This document shows positions 1-6,010 of a stretch of 16,158 bases of DNA, piece by piece. The translations under genes were made by a program, and so were the position numbers. Origin of the DNA: Dehalococcoidales bacterium (GTDB lineage: Bacteria; Chloroflexota; Dehalococcoidia; Dehalococcoidales; UBA2162); contig CP070645.1 of assembly GCA_020354275.1 (NCBI GenBank), positions 1,601,276-1,617,433 on the forward strand, read 5' to 3'. Positions within the stretch are counted from its first letter, which is position 1. Each line of letters opens with the position of its first letter. The notes beneath the pieces are model-generated. The model did no database searches. It was not told the DNA's origin and worked only from the letters and a program-made list of their open reading frames with translations.

Positions 1-1
1 T

Positions 2-229
2 CACCACGCCAAACTGAAACATGTACTCGAACACTGTGTCGAGATTAACCGGCTGGAGAATCACGCAGACCAGATTTACCGCTCGGTAATCGGCGAGTTG
101 TTCGATAACACAACAGACATAACCGAACTAATCAAGTGGCGTGAGATCTACGAGTACATGGAAGGCGCTACTGACCGGTGTGAGGACGTAGCCGACGTCC
201 TGGAGGGGGTGGCCCTCAAGCATGCCTGA
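2..229 (+). CDS. DUF47 / PhoU-like protein, C-terminal part (5' truncated by window edge)
   Basis: Only the last 75 codons are present; the reading frame is open from base 2 to the TGA at 227-229. The visible part is a helical, charged C terminus with the segment TDRCEDVADVLEGVALKHA, which is characteristic of the DUF47 family of PhoU-like proteins (COG1392). Family members lie directly upstream of PiT-type phosphate transporters and are thought to modulate transport. Here the stop overlaps the start of the transporter gene by 8 nt (222-229), so the two are almost certainly translationally coupled. The N-terminal half lies outside the window, so the total length cannot be judged. The family call rests on the C-terminal motif and on the neighbour. 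Confidence 0.87.
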   Translation, partial: HHAKLKHVLEHCVEINRLENHADQIYRSVIGELFDNTTDITELIKWREIYEYMEGATDRCEDVADVLEGVALKHA

Positions 230-1241
230 GTCGTCTCTCGGCTTCCTGATCCTGATAATCGCTCTGGCTCTGGGTTTCGGTATTACCAATGGATTCAATG
301 ATGCCGCCAATGCTATAGCGACAGTGGTCGGTACCCGCACTCTCTCCCCTCGAAACGCCATAATAATGGCTGCTGTCTGCAACATGGCCGGCGCCCTTAC
401 CGGCACGGCAGTTGCCTTAACCATCGGCAAGGGGATTCTGGTTGAAGGAGTTATTAATGAGTTTGGTTTCGCACCATTAATTGCCGCCCTGGCCTCGGTC
501 ATTATCTGGACTACCATAGCTACCATCTACGGGCTACCGGTAAGCCTGAGCCACGGCTTCATTGCCGCACTGGCCGCCGCCGGGGTAGCCCTGGCTGGTA
601 CCGGAGCGATATCCTGGGGCTGGCAGTCACAGCTATCACGAACCCTGATGGCAGTGGTTTCAGCTCCTGTAATGGGATTTGCCAGTGGTTTCTTGCTCAT
701 GGTGCTCCTCCTCTGGTTGTTACGGCGTGTAGCCCCTGACGCAATAAGGAGCATCTTTGGCAACCTGCAGATTCTTTCGGCAGCCTTTATGGCCTATAGC
801 CACGGCAAGAACGACGGTCAGATGCCCATCGGTGTTGTTACCATGGGAGTAGTGATTTATACCGGGCAGACGGGTCTATGGGATAACATCCCGCTGTGGA
901 TAATTATTATTTCTGCATTGTCAATCAGCCTGGGAACAGCCATAGGTGGCTGGCGGGTCATTAAAACGCTGGGGATGAGAGTAACCACCCTCAGACCGGT
1001 TCATGGTTTTGCCGCCGAAGCCTCAGCCGCCACCGTAATCGAACTGGCCTCGTTCCTAGGTATCCCAGTAAGTACCACCCACTGCATCAGTTCATCTATT
1101 ATGGGGGTAGGCGCTACACAACGCCTTTCCGCGGTGCGCTGGGGAGTAGCTGGAAATATTGTCGCTGCCTGGGTCTTAACCTTCCCTATCTGTGCTGGTC
1201 TGGGTTACCTGTTTGCCTGGCTATTATCACTAGTACTCTAG
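222..1241 (+). CDS. pit: PiT-family inorganic phosphate transporter
   Basis: A 339-residue polytopic membrane protein of the PiT/PHO4 family, which takes up phosphate (often as a metal-phosphate complex) using the proton or sodium gradient. It shows the internal duplication of the family. The first copy has GFNDAANAIATVVGT (residues 24-38) and GLPVSLSHGF (104-113). The second has AYSHGKNDGQMPIG (191-204) and GIPVSTTHCISSSIMG (280-295). The conserved Asn-Asp pairs are N26-D27 and N197-D198. Long hydrophobic stretches alternate with short loops, in line with about ten membrane segments, and the length is normal for short bacterial PiT proteins. The ATG at 222 lies inside the end of the DUF47 gene, which argues for coupled translation. 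The stop lies 5 nt from the convergent gmk stop, with no visible terminator between them. Confidence 0.95.
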   Translation: MPESSLGFLILIIALALGFGITNGFNDAANAIATVVGTRTLSPRNAIIMAAVCNMAGALTGTAVALTIGKGILVEGVINEFGFAPLIAALASVIIWTTIATIYGLPVSLSHGFIAALAAAGVALAGTGAISWGWQSQLSRTLMAVVSAPVMGFASGFLLMVLLLWLLRRVAPDAIRSIFGNLQILSAAFMAYSHGKNDGQMPIGVVTMGVVIYTGQTGLWDNIPLWIIIISALSISLGTAIGGWRVIKTLGMRVTTLRPVHGFAAEASAATVIELASFLGIPVSTTHCISSSIMGVGATQRLSAVRWGVAGNIVAAWVLTFPICAGLGYLFAWLLSLVL

Positions 1242-1246
1242 GAAAT

Positions 1247-1882
1247 CTAAAGGTTGATTTCGCGGGGAACAACCCGAAACTTCTCGGCTGTAATTATGGT
1301 ATTAATCGCGGCTACTGTGCGGTCAATTTCATCACAGTTATTTACCACCACATAGTCAAATAGAGGTAGCAGTTTCATTTCCCTTTCAGCCTTATCCAGC
1401 CGCAGTGCCATTTCCGAGTTCTGCTCGGTATTGCGTCCCTTTAGCCTTATCTGCAGCTCTTCCATTGTCGGTGGCATGAGGAAGATTACCACTGCCTGAG
1501 GGAGTAACCTTTTGATGGCAGACGCCCCCTGCACGTCAACCTTCACCATCACATCTTCCCCTTTGTCCAATGCCGTCTTAACCGCTTTTTTGGGGACACC
1601 GTACCAGTTGTCATAGACCCTGGCCCACTCCAACAACTCATTACTGTCAATCATATGCTGGAACCTGTCCGTTGAGATAAAATGGTATTCAATACCATCT
1701 CTCTCGTCAGTTCTCGGGGTCCGCGTGGTCATGGTAGTAATAAAGCAAAAGGGGGAGCCGGCCTTTTTCATACTGTCGAGAACAGCATCCTTGCCGACTC
1801 CCGAGGGGCCGGTCAGTACTATCAGCAATTTCCTGGGCAAAGGGCTTAACGAGGACTGAGTGTCATTAGAGGCTGCTGCCAT
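1247..1882 (-). CDS. gmk: Guanylate kinase
   Basis: A 211-residue guanylate kinase that phosphorylates GMP to GDP in the cytoplasm. The P-loop GPSGVGKD is at residues 25-32 and is followed by the GMP-binding segment TTMTTRTPRTDERDGIEYHF (49-68), equivalent to the STTTRPPRPGE...DYHF region of the family. KVDVQGA corresponds to the conserved strand before the LID region, and RLKGRNTE to the LID arginines. The ATG at 1882 gives about 18 residues before the first strand, longer than usual, and overlaps remA by 17 nt; the upstream AGAGAG is a weak ribosome site. A TTG nearer the P-loop is an alternative start. The remA-gmk pair is a common arrangement in Firmicutes and other lineages that carry RemA. 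Confidence 0.96.
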   Translation of the reverse strand: MAAASNDTQSSLSPLPRKLLIVLTGPSGVGKDAVLDSMKKAGSPFCFITTMTTRTPRTDERDGIEYHFISTDRFQHMIDSNELLEWARVYDNWYGVPKKAVKTALDKGEDVMVKVDVQGASAIKRLLPQAVVIFLMPPTMEELQIRLKGRNTEQNSEMALRLDKAEREMKLLPLFDYVVVNNCDEIDRTVAAINTIITAEKFRVVPREINL

Positions 1883-2177
1883 CTCTCTGTTCTACCGCCA
1901 GCATTGATCCACCCCGCTCCGAAAAGCCTTCCGTCTGAGTTGCCTGTAGCCTGCCGGCAATAGTCTCTGGAGCCAGAGCAGCCAGAACAATGTGCCCGCT
2001 ATCGGTGATAATAACCGCTTTGGTCCTCCGTCCGTTGGTCATATCAATAAGAAGCCCTTTGTTCCTCGCCTCATGTATGGTGCGCTTGGTCGGTGCTGAG
2101 TTAGGTGAGGCTATGGCTATTACTCTATTCATTACTATGGTATTACTAAACCCGATATGAACCAGTTCAATACCCAT
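1866..2177 (-). CDS. remA: RemA / DUF370 family DNA-binding regulator
   Basis: A 103-residue member of the RemA (DUF370, formerly YlzA) family. In Bacillus subtilis RemA is an oligomeric DNA-binding activator of biofilm matrix and osmoprotection genes; its role in other phyla is largely unknown. Conserved features are the N-terminal IGFSNTIVMNRVIAI, the central SAPTKRTIHEARNKGLLID, and NGRRTKAVIITDSGHIVLAA, followed by PETIAGRL. The ATG at 2177 is chosen over the GTG nine bases upstream because GAGGTG at 2184-2189 sits 6 nt before that ATG, while the GTG is itself part of the ribosome site. The last 15-20 residues after the core are Gly/Ser-rich and not typical of the family. The end overlaps gmk by 17 nt, so the two are coupled. 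Confidence 0.92.
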   Translation of the reverse strand: MGIELVHIGFSNTIVMNRVIAIASPNSAPTKRTIHEARNKGLLIDMTNGRRTKAVIITDSGHIVLAALAPETIAGRLQATQTEGFSERGGSMLAVEQRDGSSL

Positions 2178-2189
2178 TGTTTTCACCTC

Positions 2190-2201
2190 AATTCATGAAT
2201 T
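2190..2201. repeat. 12-bp perfect palindrome AATTCATGAATT at the remA ribosome site
   Basis: AATTCATGAATT is a perfect dyad directly upstream of the remA Shine-Dalgarno sequence (2184-2189). It lies in the remA 5' leader and could be a protein-binding site, for instance for autoregulation. As RNA it would form only a weak AT stem. It is seen directly; its function is inferred. Confidence 0.4.
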
Positions 2202-2296
2202 CTGTAGACGCTACCCTGGTCCCGATTTCCAACCCGTTTTCTAACCATTCACCCCTTCAAAACGGTATACATATCGCCTCAAGCTAACCTGCCCAT

Positions 2297-2325
2297 ATCT
2301 TATACCCATAAGGACAATTAAGCAA
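2297..2325 (-). promoter_or_regulatory. Weak candidate promoter for remA-gmk
   Basis: Reading the minus strand, TTGCTT (2325-2320) is followed after 17 nt by TAAGAT (2302-2297). The -35 matches consensus at three of six positions and the -10 at four of six. It would start transcription near 2290 and leave a leader of about 110 nt before remA. The divergent spacer 2178-2414 is AT-rich and must also hold the promoter of the nuoE operon, but I see no convincing plus-strand -35/-10 pair. Confidence 0.3.
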
Positions 2326-2403
2326 CCACTAAGACTTGCATTATACACTATTTGATGGTAAATTATTACTTTGGAGGGACACTCCGGCAATTATTTTTCT
2401 CGG

Positions 2404-2417
2404 GAGGATTAAATTTG
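2404..2417 (+). promoter_or_regulatory. Ribosome binding site that sets the TTG start of nuoE
   Basis: GGAGG at 2404-2408 stands 6 nt before a TTG at 2415-2417. The open frame extends upstream to a TTG/ATG at 2352-2357, but that start has no ribosome site and would add 21 residues unlike the family. The TTG at 2415 gives the normal family length. Confidence 0.8.
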
Positions 2418-2861
2418 GCTGAGCAATTAGCAGAGGTACTGGCTCCCTACCGGGGACAAAGAGGAGCTACTATTCCCGTCCTTCAGAAAGTCCAGGAAAA
2501 ATTAGGCTATCTCCCTGAAGAAGCAATCTCAGAGATAGCCTCTTTTTTGGGAATGTCTAAAAGCGAGATTTACGGTGTAGCTACCTTTTATGCTCAGTTC
2601 CGCTTTGAGCGACAGGGTGAACATACCATTAGGGTTTGTCAGGGTACAGCTTGTTATGTTCAGGGTGGACGACGGGTTTTGGATACAGTACAACAGATAA
2701 CTGGTATCCAACCCGGAGGAACCACGGAAGATTATAAATTCAGCCTGGAGAAAGTAGCCTGTTTCGGTTCTTGCGCACTAGCTCCGGTCATGGTAGTAGA
2801 CAAAGAGGTTTTTGGCCGAATGACCCAGGCAAAAGCCAGAGAAATATTAGCTCAATATTAA
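2415..2861 (+). CDS. nuoE: NuoE/HndA-like [2Fe-2S] thioredoxin-fold subunit
   Basis: A 148-residue NuoE-type subunit (24-kDa complex I family), which carries one [2Fe-2S] cluster and passes electrons to or from the NADH-binding NuoF partner. It has an N-terminal helical region (IPVLQKVQEKLGYLPEEAI and the GVATFYAQFRF segment). A C-terminal thioredoxin-like domain then carries four ligand cysteines in CQGTAC (Cx4C) and CFGSC (Cx3C), with APVMVV after them. TTG is taken as the start because of GGAGG at the right distance. The stop is 11 nt before the fused NuoF gene, which has its own ribosome site. The same NuoE-NuoF pair occurs in soluble multimeric hydrogenases and NAD-dependent formate dehydrogenases; the third gene identifies this one as the formate dehydrogenase type. 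The gene is richer in A+T than fdhA. Confidence 0.93.
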   Translation: MAEQLAEVLAPYRGQRGATIPVLQKVQEKLGYLPEEAISEIASFLGMSKSEIYGVATFYAQFRFERQGEHTIRVCQGTACYVQGGRRVLDTVQQITGIQPGGTTEDYKFSLEKVACFGSCALAPVMVVDKEVFGRMTQAKAREILAQY

Positions 2862-2872
2862 GGAGAACGGTA

Positions 2873-5800
2873 GTGTTATTTCAGGAAATCCGAAACCAAG
2901 CTATAACTGAATGGGATAACTTACAATCAAGTGATAAACCCCGGATATTGGTAGGTACTGCTACATGCGGTCAGGCAGCTGGGGCTAACGCTGTTTTGGA
3001 TGCCATTGATAAAGAATTATCCAAGCTTGGTATTCAGGCTACAGTAATGCAAGTTGGTTGTATCGGGCTATGTTTCGCTGAACCACTGGTTGACATTATT
3101 AAACCAAATCATCCCCGTATCTGCTATAGCAGTGTAACGCCGGATATCATTCCCCAACTATTAAAGGAATATCTTATCGATAATAACCCCCGGCCTGACT
3201 TAGCCCTGGGCACGATTGGTGAATTAACTATTGATGGCATACCCAAACTTTTTGAACTGCCGGTATTCAAACCCCAGGTACGCATATCCCTGCGTAACTG
3301 CGGCCACATCGACCCGACAGATATCAAGCAATACATCGCCAACAGCGGCTACACCGGTATTTCCCGTGCACTGGAGATGACTCCGAAAGAAGTCATCGAT
3401 GAGATTACTAAATCCGGACTGAGAGGTAGAGGCGGGGCTGGTGCCTCCACCGGTTTCAAATGGGAACGTCTATGGGAATCCCCGGGTAATGAAAAATATC
3501 TGATTTGTAATGCTGATGAAGGTGACCCTGGGGCATTCATGGACCGTTCCCTACTTGAGGGTGATCCCCACGCTGTTCTGGAAGGTATGCTCATCGGTGC
3601 CTACGCCACCGGGTCAAATCATGGCTATATCTATTGCCGGGCAGAATACCCACTAGCGATAGAGCGTCTAGAGAACGCTATGAAGCAAATGAATGACTAT
3701 AACCTGTTGGGGAAGAACATCCTTGGCTCCGATTTCAGCTTTGATTTGACCATCAAAGAAGGCGCCGGTGCTTTTGTTTGTGGCGAAGAAACCGCTCTTA
3801 TGATGTCAATTGAGGGCAAAAGGGGAATGCCACGGTCGCGTCCTCCTTTCCCCGCCCAATCCGGTTTGTGGAATAAACCCAGTAATGTCAACAATGTCGA
3901 AACATGGGCTAATGTTTCGGCAATATTGCAGAATAGTGCCGAGTGGTATGCTAACTACGGTACAGAAACCAGTAAAGGAACAAAGACCTTTGCCCTAGCT
4001 GGCAAGGTGGTAAACACCGGGCTAATAGAAGTGCCAATGGGAATTCCTCTGAGTGATATTATATATGAAATCGGTGGTGGTATTGTTGGTGGAAAAAGTT
4101 ATAAAGCAACACTTACCGGCGGACCATCGGGTGGTTGTCTACCGGCCAGCTTACTATCCCTTCCCGTTGATTACGAAAACCTATCCAAGGCTGGCTCGAT
4201 CGTAGGTTCCGGTGGTATGCTGGTGGCCGATGAAGATACCTGCATGGTTGATATGGCTCGCTTTTTCCTTGCCTTCTGCCAAGATGAATCCTGTGGTAAG
4301 TGCGTGCCCTGCCGTATCGGTACCAGGCAGATGCTTAACATATTAGAGCGTATCTGCCGGGGAGAAGGGCAGCCAGGTGACGTTGAGCGGCTCGAGCAGT
4401 TGGCTCAATTAATAAGGTCTACCGCCCTCTGTGGTCTGGGACAGACGGCCCCTAATCCTGTTTTGACGACAATCCGTTACTTCCGTGACGAATACGAAGA
4501 GCACATTAATAAGCAATACTGTCGGGCTGGAGCCTGCCAGCATCTGGTTAAATCACCCTGCCAGAACACCTGCCCGGCGGGAATCGATGTCCCCCGATAC
4601 ATTCGGGCAATCGGTCGTGGCAAATTCGGTGAGGCGGTTGCCATCATTCGTGAGAAAGTTCCCTTACCAGCAGTACTGGGATATGTTTGCGTGCATTACT
4701 GCGAAGCTAAATGCCGCCGTGGACAGCTGGAGGAAGCGGTAGCCATCAAGGAGCTGAAACGCTTTGCCGCTGATAACGACGACGGACTGTGGAAACAATA
4801 TTTCAAGAAAGAACCAGCAACTGGCAAGAGGGTAGCCATAATCGGTTCGGGCCCTGCCGGCCTTACTGTGGCCTACTACTTGGCAAAACTGGGGCACGAG
4901 GTAACCGTATTCGAAGCTCTTCCCGTAGCTGGGGGAATGATGAGGGTTGGCATCCCGTCATATCGGCTACCGGAAGAGGTACTAGATAGGGAGATTAAAG
5001 ACATCGAAGACATAGGTGTTGAGATAAAAACCAACAGCCGTGTTGAATCGCTAGATGAGATGTTTAACCAGGGCTATAATGCTATTTTTCTCAGTATCGG
5101 CGCTCATCAGGGCACCAGCATGGGTATCGAAGGAGAAGATACGCCCGGTATAATTGATGGTGTAGACTTCCTTCGTGACATCAATCTGGGTAATAAAGTA
5201 GAGACTGGCAAGAGAGTAATGGTGGTTGGTGGCGGTAATGTGGCAATTGATGCCGCTAGGACAGCACTTCGCATTGGTGCTACCGACGTTACCATCGTTT
5301 ATCGTCGTACCCGCGCCGAGATGCCCGCCAGCGAGGAAGAGATAGAAGAGGCGCTGGAAGAAGGGGTTAAAATTGAATATCTGACCAACCCTACACGTGC
5401 CATGTCTGCCAACGGTAAACTTAAAATAGAATTTATCAGAATGGAACTGGGCAAGGTGGATGATAGTGGCCGACGCCGTCCGGTGCCTATGGAAGGCAGC
5501 GAATTTTCTGGTGAATACGACCTGATGATTAAGGCAATCGGGCAGGAGTCTGTCGTACCGGAGAAATTCGAACTATCGCTGGGTAGAGGTAACCGGATTA
5601 CAGTAGACCCGGACTCACTGCAGACTTCCCGAGAGGGGGTTTATGCCGGTGGTGATGCTGTCAGTGGACCTGCTTCGGTAATCGAGGCAATAGCGTCTGG
5701 CCGACAGGCAGCAATAGCTATCGACAGGTATCTGGGGGGTGAAGGCAACATCAGTGAGGTTCTAGCACCGCCAGAAAGTGAAATCCAGCCAGTCAATCTG

Positions 5801-5962
5801 GACGAACTGGAAGGAGAACAATACCGCCCGAAAATGAATGTCAGGACTGTAGATAAATTACTCCAGGATTTTAACCTAGTAGTTCTGGGTTATAACCACA
5901 AAAACGCTATAGAGGAATGTAAGCGCTGCCTGCAGTGTGATCTAGAGGAGCGCTCAAGGTAG
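2873..5962 (+). CDS. NuoF-GltD fusion: NADH-binding flavoprotein joined to an NfnB/GltD-like FAD oxidoreductase
   Basis: A 1029-residue fusion. Residues 1-110 are a thioredoxin-like [2Fe-2S] domain (C32, then C63-x3-C67). Residues 170-540 are a NuoF core. It has the FMN/NADH glycine-rich GLRGRGGAGASTGFKW (182-197), NADEGDPGAF (213-222), GAGAFVCGEETAL (297-309), an SLBB-like stretch near 390-425, and the [4Fe-4S] motif C474-x2-C477-x2-C480 with C520. Residues 545-1010 are a complete GltD/NfnB-like module. It has Fe-S cysteines C550, C555, C563, C567 and C606, C610, C614, a first dinucleotide fold GSGPAG (658-663), a second GGGNVA (786-791) and YAGGDAV (924-930). A C-terminal C1016-x2-C1019-x2-C1022 closes the protein. 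Start: GTG at 2873, 7 nt after GGAG. The GltD module stands where related NuoF/HydB proteins carry a 2[4Fe-4S] ferredoxin tail. I infer transfer between NAD(P)H and ferredoxin or formate, possibly with flavin bifurcation; this is not proved by sequence. Confidence 0.93.
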   Translation: MLFQEIRNQAITEWDNLQSSDKPRILVGTATCGQAAGANAVLDAIDKELSKLGIQATVMQVGCIGLCFAEPLVDIIKPNHPRICYSSVTPDIIPQLLKEYLIDNNPRPDLALGTIGELTIDGIPKLFELPVFKPQVRISLRNCGHIDPTDIKQYIANSGYTGISRALEMTPKEVIDEITKSGLRGRGGAGASTGFKWERLWESPGNEKYLICNADEGDPGAFMDRSLLEGDPHAVLEGMLIGAYATGSNHGYIYCRAEYPLAIERLENAMKQMNDYNLLGKNILGSDFSFDLTIKEGAGAFVCGEETALMMSIEGKRGMPRSRPPFPAQSGLWNKPSNVNNVETWANVSAILQNSAEWYANYGTETSKGTKTFALAGKVVNTGLIEVPMGIPLSDIIYEIGGGIVGGKSYKATLTGGPSGGCLPASLLSLPVDYENLSKAGSIVGSGGMLVADEDTCMVDMARFFLAFCQDESCGKCVPCRIGTRQMLNILERICRGEGQPGDVERLEQLAQLIRSTALCGLGQTAPNPVLTTIRYFRDEYEEHINKQYCRAGACQHLVKSPCQNTCPAGIDVPRYIRAIGRGKFGEAVAIIREKVPLPAVLGYVCVHYCEAKCRRGQLEEAVAIKELKRFAADNDDGLWKQYFKKEPATGKRVAIIGSGPAGLTVAYYLAKLGHEVTVFEALPVAGGMMRVGIPSYRLPEEVLDREIKDIEDIGVEIKTNSRVESLDEMFNQGYNAIFLSIGAHQGTSMGIEGEDTPGIIDGVDFLRDINLGNKVETGKRVMVVGGGNVAIDAARTALRIGATDVTIVYRRTRAEMPASEEEIEEALEEGVKIEYLTNPTRAMSANGKLKIEFIRMELGKVDDSGRRRPVPMEGSEFSGEYDLMIKAIGQESVVPEKFELSLGRGNRITVDPDSLQTSREGVYAGGDAVSGPASVIEAIASGRQAAIAIDRYLGGEGNISEVLAPPESEIQPVNLDELEGEQYRPKMNVRTVDKLLQDFNLVVLGYNHKNAIEECKRCLQCDLEERSR

Positions 5963-5973
5963 GTCAGCCTTGA
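5954..5973 (+). repeat. Small hairpin at the nuoF-gltD/fdhA junction
   Basis: TCAAGG (5954-5959) and CCTTGA (5968-5973) form a 6-bp stem with an 8-nt loop that contains the stop codon of the upstream gene. There is no U-run, so it is not an intrinsic terminator. It could affect mRNA stability or translation between the two cistrons, or be chance. Confidence 0.35.
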
Positions 5974-6010
5974 CAACATATAACAGTCTAGAGGTACGGA
6001 GGAGAAGCCA

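Noticed and set aside
128..526. Long minus-strand open frame opposite the DUF47/PiT genes
   Set aside because: It is antisense to two well-supported genes, and its translation has no recognisable motif; it is a compositional shadow.
2352..2414. 21-residue N-terminal extension of NuoE from the upstream TTG/ATG
   Set aside because: No ribosome site precedes it and the residues do not look like the family; GGAGG with TTG 2415 gives the normal length.
2771..2872. Extension of the NuoF fusion into nuoE
   Set aside because: The extra 34 codons overlap nuoE in another frame; GTG 2873 with GGAG 7 nt before is a better start.
5970..5984. Perfect TTGACA and a TATAAC before fdhA, as an internal promoter
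   Set aside because: The two hexamers are 3 nt apart and no -10 lies 16-18 nt after the TTGACA, so they do not make a promoter.
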